The notes under the pieces are model-generated. The model saw nothing but the letters and a program-made list of their open reading frames with translations. It searched no databases and was not told the origin of the DNA. 11,454 nucleotides of DNA from Gammaproteobacteria bacterium (lineage in GTDB: Bacteria; Pseudomonadota; Gammaproteobacteria; Steroidobacterales; Woeseiaceae). The position numbers and the translations under genes are program-made. Of the stretch, positions 1 through 5,826 are shown piece by piece. The stretch spans positions 1-11,454 of the forward strand of contig DAOWGY010000075.1 of NCBI GenBank assembly GCA_030641695.1, written 5' to 3'. Numbering within the stretch: position 1 is the stretch's first letter; the number at the start of each line of letters is the position of its first letter.

Positions 1-240
1 GAGCGGGGATACGATCCGCGTAATTTCGCATTGATCCCCTTCGGAGGCGCCGGTCCCCTGCACGGGGTGGCGCTTGCACACGAGTTAAATATGCCCCGGG
101 TCATTGTTCCGGCCTATCCGGGTATCGCCTCTGCATTCGGTATGCTTTCTGCAGACGTTCGCCACGATACCCGCAGACCCCAGAACGAAGTAACACTCCG
201 ACGAAAGAGAACCTATCGATGCACCGGGCGTCCAGCGTAA
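1..240 (+). pseudogene. 3' fragment of a hydantoinase A / 5-oxoprolinase family gene, probably truncated
   Basis: The reading frame is open from the left edge to a TAA at 238-240 and encodes 79 visible residues. The first 58 or so match the hydantoinase A/oxoprolinase (HyuA/HyuB-type) family: a YDPRNFALIPFGGAGPLH stretch, where FGGAGP is the conserved glycine-rich loop, then an RVIVP-YPGIASAFGML segment and ADVRHD. These ATP-dependent enzymes hydrolyse cyclic amides such as hydantoins or 5-oxoproline in the cytoplasm. In the family I expect well over 100 further residues after ADVRHD. Here the homology stops at about position 177 and is followed by about 20 arginine-rich residues unlike the family, then the stop. 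I could not find the continuation in the other two forward frames. The gene is therefore probably broken by a deletion or rearrangement. The alternative is an unusually short natural C-terminus. The 5' part lies outside the window. Confidence 0.72.
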
Positions 241-680
241 ACAGAAATCAAAGCCACGAGACTCGTCCTGGCAGACGAACGGCAGCTTATGGCTGCGACT
301 CTGCCGTTTGCGTTTTGTAGTGTTGAACGACTGCTTGCGATAGGAGCTGACGTTCGGATTCGTATTTGCGAAAAATGGATCGCCGGACGACTGGTTCGCG
401 TCCAGAAGCAGCCACCAAGCTGATAACATAGCGGCAGGCTGCAAATGACCCTAACCGCACACACACCAAAGAAGACATGGAGAAATGGATGGCGGATAAC
501 AGGGCAAGGTTTGAAGCTGCATAGATATTGCGAAATTTCCGCGTGCAATTCGGATCATCGGGTTTTCGATTAACGAGTTGCTGATTGAGGGCAATCTCTG
601 CATGGCAGCTAGTGACCGCTTCCCGACCTTCGCCGTCGTGCGCGCACCGCAGTGCGCGCTTCTCGAAGCGCTCCAACGGA
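241..680. other. 440-bp stretch without a recognisable gene; probable decayed DNA
   Basis: This stretch lies between the truncated hydantoinase-type frame and the stop codon of the M64 peptidase gene. Reading all frames gives only short open stretches, none with a convincing start and ribosome-binding site together. Two forward pieces look vaguely coding: an in-frame piece around 375-521 ending EDMEKWMADNRARFEAA, interrupted by a TAG at 429-431, and an open stretch from about 515 to 716 that runs into the peptidase gene on the opposite strand. Longer minus-strand frames across 85-721 have no recognisable motif and overlap each other. I see no terminal inverted repeats, transposase motif or tRNA. 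It is best read as a graveyard left by rearrangement next to the broken gene. Confidence 0.5.
375..521 (+). pseudogene. Possible short gene remnant with an internal stop
   Basis: From an ATG at 375 the frame reads 18 residues to a TAG at 429-431, then 30 more residues to a TAG at 519-521. The second half, ending in EDMEKWMADNRARFEAA, has the polar, helix-forming composition of a genuine protein C-terminus. The first half (PEAATKLIT just before the stop) could join it smoothly if the TAG were a mutated sense codon. I do not recognise the family. A short helical tail like this is seen in many small proteins, including antitoxin-like ones, but that is not evidence of identity. No good ribosome-binding site precedes the ATG. 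It may be chance. Confidence 0.2.
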
Positions 681-2087
681 CTATTCCGCCGGCTGCGTGT
701 ATTCGTCGATGACATCTTCAATTGCTGCGGCGCAGACTTTGCAGAAATAGTCCGTGCGCGTGAACATCAGGCAGTTCTGCTCTGAACGATAGTATCCCTC
801 GGCTTCGTAGTTCGCGCCTTCGAACGCTCCAATCGCGTCACGGTGCTCCGCCTTGCTGAAAAGGTCCTCCGAGTACTGCTTCGTATAGCGGAACAAGGCA
901 TTCATCTCGTCTTCGGACACGTTCGCAGCGCGCATCTCCGTGCGGCGCTCCTGCACGGCGATCGAATGTTCTTCGAACGCGGCTTTCGGCCACGGCGTCG
1001 GTATGGGCGTAGCGGGTGCGACAAGCTGCTTCCACTTGAGTTTCCCGGGATCGAGGAGCGCGGTCACGTTGGGCTCATAAGGTTCGACAATCGTCTCCGG
1101 CGGCTCATAAGCCGTGGCACTCGTGTAGTACTCGTCCGCGAGGCCTGCGAAGTGGTGCCCGAATTCGTGGACAAACAGATACGGCGCCCACTCGCTGTCC
1201 GCGGCTGCCGTGCTGAACAGCCCGTAGATACCACCGCCACCGTAGACCTCCGTGTTGGTCAGGATCTCGATGAAGTCATAGGGTGTCGATGACGCAATGC
1301 GGCGCATATTCTTGTTGTCGAAAGTCAGCACGTAGCGAACGGAGCGGAACGCGTCATAGGTCGTTCCGAGTGGAGTATCCCGGTAGGTATTCGTCGATGG
1401 CCGCGACACGCCGGATTCCGCGGATGCCGGCGCCAGCGCCCAGACGTTAAAATCATGCTTGCGTTCCTTGAACGGCGACGTCTCGAACAGGATATCTGTG
1501 AGTTCCCTGGCGCGCGCAATGAACTTGTCGTGCTCGTCGGCGGTGTAACCGTCGCCGAGAATCAGGAGGTCGACTTTCGTCGCCGGGTCGCCATTATCGC
1601 GAATCGCAACCACCTGATCGGCATAGGCAGCCGACTCCCGGTGCACCATGTAGTCGTTCGGATCGATCGCGATGCGCCAGATCTCCTCGAAATCGTTACT
1701 CGGCGCACGCTTCTTGAGCACAAGCTCGAATTCAGTCTGCTGGACGGGGAAACGTAGCGACTCGTGGTAGCTGCGGTTCAACTTGCGCGCCTCACCGGTC
1801 GTCTCCCATTCGCCATAGATGCTGCTGAAACTACGCGACCAGGCAACGCTGCCGTCGTCGGGATCGACAATTTCGAACAGGTACTTGCCACGCAGCGTTT
1901 CATCGATCGGGTAATGCATGTTGCCGGTCCAGGGCAGCGGTTCGATCACCACCCGGTCGAGGCTGAACATCTCTGTTTCATGATTACCCGAGTGAAAGAA
2001 GTCGAGGCGCATCGTGCCTGGCGCATCGGCCAACGCATGTGAACAAACAAACAGCGCGATCAGTGCAGGCAGGCTCCGGGTTCTCAT
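681..2087 (-). CDS. Secreted zinc metallopeptidase, M64 (IgA peptidase) family
   Basis: A 468-residue protein starting at ATG 2087, with an AGAGGA ribosome-binding site six bases upstream. Residues 1-20 or 1-22 form a Sec signal peptide (MRTRS, hydrophobic core, cleavage near ALA or ADA). Residues about 24-145 are a beta-rich domain like the N-terminal domain that precedes M64 catalytic domains. The catalytic part begins near residue 170 with DLLILGDGYTADEHDKF, typical of the family. The zinc site is HEFGHHFAGLADEY at 307-320: H307 and H311 are zinc ligands, E308 is the catalytic base, and D318 or E319 is the probable third-ligand region. C-terminal cysteines 439, 449 and 452 (NCLM...FCKVC) fit the conserved cysteine-containing end of M64 proteins and could form a disulfide. 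The founding member cleaves human IgA, but environmental homologues have unknown substrates, so IgA specificity should not be assumed. It probably acts in the periplasm or outside the cell. It is divergent from the MFS gene, with 42 bp between starts. Confidence 0.88.
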   Translation of the reverse strand: MRTRSLPALIALFVCSHALADAPGTMRLDFFHSGNHETEMFSLDRVVIEPLPWTGNMHYPIDETLRGKYLFEIVDPDDGSVAWSRSFSSIYGEWETTGEARKLNRSYHESLRFPVQQTEFELVLKKRAPSNDFEEIWRIAIDPNDYMVHRESAAYADQVVAIRDNGDPATKVDLLILGDGYTADEHDKFIARARELTDILFETSPFKERKHDFNVWALAPASAESGVSRPSTNTYRDTPLGTTYDAFRSVRYVLTFDNKNMRRIASSTPYDFIEILTNTEVYGGGGIYGLFSTAAADSEWAPYLFVHEFGHHFAGLADEYYTSATAYEPPETIVEPYEPNVTALLDPGKLKWKQLVAPATPIPTPWPKAAFEEHSIAVQERRTEMRAANVSEDEMNALFRYTKQYSEDLFSKAEHRDAIGAFEGANYEAEGYYRSEQNCLMFTRTDYFCKVCAAAIEDVIDEYTQPAE

Positions 2088-2117
2088 CGCTGGTCCTCTT
2101 CGCTAAGTCTCGTACCG

Positions 2118-2130
2118 TATACTAAGCGCG
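2118..2130 (+). promoter_or_regulatory. -10 box (TATACT) of the MFS gene, placed for a leaderless transcript
   Basis: TATACT at 2118-2123 matches the sigma70 -10 consensus in four of six positions, including the key T, A and final T. The expected transcription start, seven bases after the hexamer, is 2130, exactly the G of the GTG start codon. No Shine-Dalgarno sequence lies before that GTG or before the next in-frame ATG at 2148. No good -35 hexamer is visible, so activator help or a weak promoter is possible. The core GTATAC is palindromic, so the same AT-rich spot could also serve the peptidase gene on the minus strand (TAGTAT). This is inference from spacing only. Confidence 0.4.
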
Positions 2131-3413
2131 TGTCCCGCTATATCACAATGGTCGCACTCATCGTCGCGGGCGAAATTGTTTTTGGACTGCCGTTTCATAC
2201 GGCGCGTTTCTTTCGTCCCACGCTCCTCGACGTGTTCGGTTTCACGAACACACAGCTTGGCGACCTGTTTGCAGTCTACGGCATCACCGCCATGATCGCG
2301 TACTTTCCAGGCGGAGCATTGGCCGACCGTTATTCAGCGCGTTTCCTGCTTACTGCATCACTGTTTGCGACCGCCGTCGGCGGCCTGTTCATGGCGACGA
2401 TACCGGCTGCGCTGCCCATGGCAATTCTCTACGGCTATTGGGGTATCACTACCATTTTCCTTTTCTGGGGCGCACTGATCCGCGCAACCCGCGAGTGGGG
2501 TGGTCGTGCCTCCCAGGGCGTGGCGTTCGGTGTCCTCGAAGGCGGACGCGGCCTCGTCGCCGCGCTGGTCTCGACGTTCGCGCTGCTGCTGTTTGCTACG
2601 ATCATGCCCGATAACGTCGGGCTTGCGAGTGACGAGGTAAGGCGCGCTGGCATGCGCAGCATAATTTTCGTGTACAGCGCGGCGGCATTCGCTGCCGGCG
2701 TGTTCACGTGGTTGACCGTACCGGTAGGAGACCCGGTCGATTACAGACGCAGCAGTCCATGGCAAGGGATGCGCGTCGTGATGCGCCGGCCGATCATATG
2801 GGCGCAGGCGGCTGTCATTGTTTGTGCGTATTGTGGCTACAAAGGGCTCGACAATTATTCACTGTACGCGGTCCAGGTTCTCGGTATGGACGAGGTTCGG
2901 GGCGCGGCCTTATCAACGTTTGGTGCGTGGGTGCGGCCGGTTGCGGCTATCGTTGCCGGCCTGATCGCCGATCGATTCAATGTTGCGCGGTCCATCAGTG
3001 TTGCGTTTGCAGCGCTGCTGGTTGCGTACGCGATACTCGCTGCGATGACACCGGACCCGTCCAGTCTCAATATCATCTATGCCAACCTGTTCGTCACGTT
3101 CTTCGCGGTATTCGCATTGCGCGGCATCTACTTCGCGTTGCTGGAGGAGAATTGCACGCCGAAGTTTCTGACCGGCGCCGCTGTCGGCATGGTCTCCCTG
3201 GTCGGCTACACGCCCGAAATCTTTTTCGCGCCGATTGCCGGCAGGATTCTCGATGCAAATCCGGGGCTCGTCGGCCACCAGAACTATTTCTGGTTCCTGA
3301 CGTTCATAGCGGCGCTGGGAATCCTGACCGTGGCCTGGCTGCTATGGTTGCAGCGGTCGGGAAAAGAGTCGCTCTGGCCTGAGACGCCGCCCTCCGAGGC
3401 ACCAGATTCCTGA
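2130..3413 (+). CDS. Major facilitator superfamily transporter, YihN-like
   Basis: A 427-residue inner-membrane protein with about 12 hydrophobic segments, the normal MFS size. The loop between TM2 and TM3 carries motif A as GGALADRYSARF at residues 61-72, and the second half repeats it as GLIADRFNVAR at about 277-287, as expected for the duplicated fold. The segment at about 104-145 (WGITTIFLFWGALIRATREW, then GVAFGVLEGGRGLVAA) resembles what I recall of YihN-type and related carriers, so an organic anion or metabolite is a reasonable substrate guess, but the sequence does not settle it or the direction of transport. The start used is GTG 2130; an in-frame ATG at 2148 would remove six residues. 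There is no terminator before the small gene at 3449, so read-through is likely. Confidence 0.87.
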   Translation: MSRYITMVALIVAGEIVFGLPFHTARFFRPTLLDVFGFTNTQLGDLFAVYGITAMIAYFPGGALADRYSARFLLTASLFATAVGGLFMATIPAALPMAILYGYWGITTIFLFWGALIRATREWGGRASQGVAFGVLEGGRGLVAALVSTFALLLFATIMPDNVGLASDEVRRAGMRSIIFVYSAAAFAAGVFTWLTVPVGDPVDYRRSSPWQGMRVVMRRPIIWAQAAVIVCAYCGYKGLDNYSLYAVQVLGMDEVRGAALSTFGAWVRPVAAIVAGLIADRFNVARSISVAFAALLVAYAILAAMTPDPSSLNIIYANLFVTFFAVFALRGIYFALLEENCTPKFLTGAAVGMVSLVGYTPEIFFAPIAGRILDANPGLVGHQNYFWFLTFIAALGILTVAWLLWLQRSGKESLWPETPPSEAPDS

Positions 3414-3448
3414 AATAATTCTCGTCCTGCGACGGTCTGTATGGATTG

Positions 3449-3889
3449 ATGAAACCGTTCATGAAATTCGGGGAACAACTGCAGCGCAACCTCGTCGCGT
3501 TGATCAGCGTGTTCATCGCGGTCAGCGCCCTCAGCTACAACACCTGGCGCAATGAAAAGAGCGAGTACAACCGCAATCAGCGCTGGGCCTCATTCGAGGT
3601 GCTGATGCACCTCAGCGACTTGCGCGAGACCACCTTTCATCTCCAGTGGGACGCGGCAACAGTCGAGGATAGCGCCTTCAGGACTGGCTGGGTGACGGTC
3701 CTGACGATAAAGGACCTGAGCCAGGTCCTGGAAGCGCCGCTACCGGCAGCGGCCGAGTCTCTGCGCTCCACCTGGAACGATCACTCGGAGGGGTTGGGAA
3801 ATCCGAATCAGGCCAGCAGAAAAGCCATCCTCGGGGAAATTGACGACATGCGCGACATCACGCTGAAAATGCTGCAGGAGCTCGACTGA
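3449..3889 (+). CDS. Small single-pass membrane protein of unknown function
   Basis: A 146-residue protein from ATG 3449; a TTG at 3446 and an ATG at 3461 are in frame, and no strong ribosome-binding site separates the choices. Residues about 15-33 (LVALISVFIAVSALSYNTW) form one transmembrane helix behind a short, basic N-terminus, so the N-terminus is probably cytoplasmic. The rest, rich in helix-forming residues, would then face the periplasm. A YNTWRNEKSEYNRNQRW motif follows the membrane segment directly and looks conserved-type (aromatic and Arg/Asn rich). I believe similar proteins are annotated as hypothetical in gammaproteobacteria but cannot verify this here. It lies 35 bp after the MFS gene and 70 bp before the lipoprotein gene in the same direction. 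Function unknown. Confidence 0.7.
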   Translation: MKPFMKFGEQLQRNLVALISVFIAVSALSYNTWRNEKSEYNRNQRWASFEVLMHLSDLRETTFHLQWDAATVEDSAFRTGWVTVLTIKDLSQVLEAPLPAAAESLRSTWNDHSEGLGNPNQASRKAILGEIDDMRDITLKMLQELD

Positions 3890-3959
3890 TCGCCGCCGCG
3901 CTTGTCTGCTACTGAGCGGAGGACGATAATTGGCCGCTACCCAACACACGAGAATTGCC

Positions 3960-4874
3960 ATGAACAAACTGCTACTCGTACTTCTCGCCGTATCGGTTGT
4001 GGCCTGCCAACGGTCCGGGGAATCCACGACAGCTGAGCCGGCTGCCGAACCGGCAACGTCGCCCGAAGAGGCTGCTGTTGTCGAAACAGATCGCCTGGCG
4101 GCATTGCTTGACGCCCAGCCGGACGAGGTCACGGCACGCTATCAGTATCGCCATCCGCAGGAGACGCTGGAGTTCTTCGGCATCGAGCCGGGAATGACGA
4201 TCCTAGAAGGCCTGCCGGGGCGCGGTTGGTACACGAAGGTGCTGTTGCCTTATCTCGGCAGCGAAGGTCACCTGATCGGCAGCAACTACGCACTCGACAT
4301 GTGGCCCAATTTCTCGTTCGCCAGCGAGGAATTCATGGCGGAAATGTCCCAGTGGCTCGAGAAATGGCCGGCGGATGCGGAAGAGTGGCGCGGTGAAGAC
4401 GGCGCCAGTATTTCCGCGTTCTGGTTCGGCTCCATGCCTGAGGAAATGGCAGGTACTGCGGATGCCGTATTTTTTGCACGCGTGTTGCACAACCTGGCGC
4501 GCTTCCAGGACGAGGGCGTCAGCGATTATCTCGATGTCGCGCTGGCCGACGCCTACAGAGTATTGAAACCAGGTGGTATCTTCGCTGTCGTGCAACACTG
4601 TGCGCGTGACGACATGCCTGATGAGTGGGCGAACGGTGCAAACGGCTATCTCAAGAAGCAGTTCGTCATCGAGCAGATCGAAGCGGCCGGTTTCGAGTTC
4701 GTGGCCGAAAGTGGCATCAACGCCAACGACAACGATCAGCCGACCACGGACGATATCGTCTGGCGCCTGCCGCCGACGTTTGCCACCAGTCGCGAAGACC
4801 CGGAACTGAAAGCACAGTACGAAGCGGTTGGTGAGTCCAATCGCATGACGCTGAAATTTCGCAAGCCTGAGTAG
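3960..4874 (+). CDS. Exported methyltransferase-fold lipoprotein (COG4798-like)
   Basis: From ATG 3960 the product has 304 residues. Residues 1-16 are a lipoprotein signal with lipobox VVAC, so C16 would be lipidated; Q at +2 predicts the outer membrane. A disordered Ala/Glu/Pro linker (about 17-42) leads to a class I SAM-dependent methyltransferase fold: motif I region ILEGLPGRGWYTKVLLPYLG (81-100), a later strand and helix DAVFFARVLHNL (168-179), and AYRVLKPGGIFAVVQH (198-213). It ends SNRMTLKFRKP, typical of COG4798-like 'predicted methyltransferases', many of which carry signal peptides. SAM is not expected outside the cytoplasm, so the real activity is uncertain. An in-frame TTG at 3930 has a far better ribosome-binding site (GGAGGA 3918-3923, six-base spacing) and would add ten residues to the signal n-region; that start is a serious alternative. 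Stop codons of this gene and the convergent SRPBCC gene are three bases apart. Confidence 0.82.
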   Translation: MNKLLLVLLAVSVVACQRSGESTTAEPAAEPATSPEEAAVVETDRLAALLDAQPDEVTARYQYRHPQETLEFFGIEPGMTILEGLPGRGWYTKVLLPYLGSEGHLIGSNYALDMWPNFSFASEEFMAEMSQWLEKWPADAEEWRGEDGASISAFWFGSMPEEMAGTADAVFFARVLHNLARFQDEGVSDYLDVALADAYRVLKPGGIFAVVQHCARDDMPDEWANGANGYLKKQFVIEQIEAAGFEFVAESGINANDNDQPTTDDIVWRLPPTFATSREDPELKAQYEAVGESNRMTLKFRKPE

Positions 4875-4877
4875 GTC

Positions 4878-5411
4878 TTACTGGTAGCGCCGCTTGTACT
4901 CGTCTTCGAGTGGCGCATGCGCTTTCCAGAATGCGTCCGGCTCGCGACCTTCAAGCACCTCCTCGAGGATATCGAGGTGCGTATGCCAGCCGCCTGACAC
5001 ACTTAGCACCTCGTCGAACGACGCGAGCTTGCGGTGTGTCAGCACGAGGCGTACCTGGTCGCCCGCTTCCTCGAGTTCATAGCACACCTCGGATTGTCCA
5101 CCCTCGAAGTCCCAGGTGTGGGCGAGCACCAATGGCGGCTCACAACGTGTGACCGTGCCCCCGAACGACATTTTTTCCGGAAGATCGCGGTACTTCTCGG
5201 GTGGGTCGATATCCGGCTTTGTGGATAGCGACGCGTTATGGAAATTCATCTCGACCTTGCCGCCGACCCTGAGTTCTGTCTCGCCACCTGCGAACCAGGT
5301 AGCGCGTTTATCGCTGTCGGTGAGGTAATCCCAGACGCGCTCGAGAGGGCCTGGTAACCAGCGTTCGAAACGCACGGTTTTTTCGTCGACTCGTTCACCG
5401 TAGTGACTCAT
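4878..5411 (-). CDS. SRPBCC / AHSA1-family protein
   Basis: A 177-residue cytoplasmic protein of the START/Bet v1-like SRPBCC superfamily, AHSA1 (Aha1 C-terminal-like) branch. Hallmarks are the N-terminal strand VRFERWLPGPLERVWDYLTD, then ATWFAGG and GGKVEMNF, the strand PPLVLAHTWDF, and the C-terminal helix GGWHTHLDILEEVLEG, where the family's usual GW..hl..L pattern is visible. These proteins form a deep hydrophobic cavity that binds small lipophilic ligands; the ligand here is unknown. It is slightly longer than the common 140-160 residues because of an insert around residues 60-80. The start at 5411 has an excellent AAGGAG ribosome-binding site six bases upstream. It is the second gene of an operon, 12 bp behind the ArsR-family gene. 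That pairing is very common and suggests that the regulator controls the binding protein. Confidence 0.88.
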   Translation of the reverse strand: MSHYGERVDEKTVRFERWLPGPLERVWDYLTDSDKRATWFAGGETELRVGGKVEMNFHNASLSTKPDIDPPEKYRDLPEKMSFGGTVTRCEPPLVLAHTWDFEGGQSEVCYELEEAGDQVRLVLTHRKLASFDEVLSVSGGWHTHLDILEEVLEGREPDAFWKAHAPLEDEYKRRYQ

Positions 5412-5423
5412 CGTATTCTCCTT

Positions 5424-5726
5424 TCAATTCGCTTCGTTGAGCGCCTGTTCGAGATCGTCCAGTCGTCCGCCCCAGAATGTACGGACTTTCTCGAGCCACT
5501 CGTCCAGCTCGCGGAGGCCGTCGGTTTCGAGGCGATAGATGCGCCGCTGTGCATCCTTGCGAAACGCGACAAGCCCGGCCTCACGCAAAACCCTGAGGTG
5601 TTGCGACACGGCAGGGCGGCTCATTTCGAACTGCTCGGCAATATCGCCAAATGCCGTTTCACCCGCAGCCAGGGACTGGATGATTTGCCGCCGCGTCGGA
5701 TCGGCGAGTGCCACGAATGCGTCCAT
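5424..5726 (-). CDS. ArsR/SmtB-family winged-helix regulator
   Basis: A 100-residue DNA-binding protein. It opens with FVALADPTRRQIIQSLA, the usual ArsR beginning. The helix-turn-helix spans about residues 27-52, with recognition helix SRPAVSQHLRVLREAGLV (35-52), and the wing follows as AFRKDAQRRIYRL (54-66). The ELCVCDL-type metal site of ArsR/SmtB sensors is absent and there is no cysteine at all, so it is not a classical metal sensor. It belongs to the group paired with SRPBCC/AHSA1 partners, often autorepressors. The C-terminal helix (LRELDEWLEKVRTFWGGRLDDLEQAL) probably serves dimerisation. The start at ATG 5726 has no ribosome-binding site, and the promoter sits directly before it, pointing to a leaderless mRNA. 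The second gene is the SRPBCC protein. Confidence 0.9.
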   Translation of the reverse strand: MDAFVALADPTRRQIIQSLAAGETAFGDIAEQFEMSRPAVSQHLRVLREAGLVAFRKDAQRRIYRLETDGLRELDEWLEKVRTFWGGRLDDLEQALNEAN

Positions 5727-5733
5727 GGCGACT

Positions 5734-5761
5734 ATAATAAGGAAATACTTAATTAAGTCAA
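5734..5761 (-). promoter_or_regulatory. Strong promoter of the arsR-SRPBCC operon
   Basis: On the minus strand, TTGACT (5761-5756, five of six matches to the -35 consensus) is followed after a 16-base spacer by TATTAT (5739-5734, five of six matches to -10). The start codon begins seven bases after the -10 box, so transcription would start at or one base before the ATG at 5726. No Shine-Dalgarno sequence lies between. This is the best sigma70 promoter in the window. Confidence 0.7.
5747..5758. promoter_or_regulatory. Palindromic operator candidate for the ArsR-family regulator
   Basis: ACTTAATTAAGT is a perfect 12-bp palindrome lying inside the promoter spacer and reaching three bases into the -35 box. 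A further ACTTA copy stands just outside it at 5764-5768. A dimeric winged-helix repressor bound here would block RNA polymerase, so autorepression is the natural reading. Binding itself is inferred. Confidence 0.6.
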
Positions 5762-5826
5762 GACTTATCGACTACGCCGGTAAACTACGTATGTTCCTGG
5801 TACGGATCAATCGCTAGGCTCCCGCA

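Noticed and set aside
85..721. Three overlapping minus-strand open frames of 111-144 codons across the left gene-free stretch
   Set aside because: They overlap each other in different frames, show no family motif or signal, have no convincing ribosome-binding sites, and one runs under the hydantoinase-type homology while another runs into the peptidase gene.
2708..3382. A 224-codon plus-strand frame inside the MFS gene
   Set aside because: Arg/Cys-rich shadow in a different frame of a clear membrane transporter; no motif.
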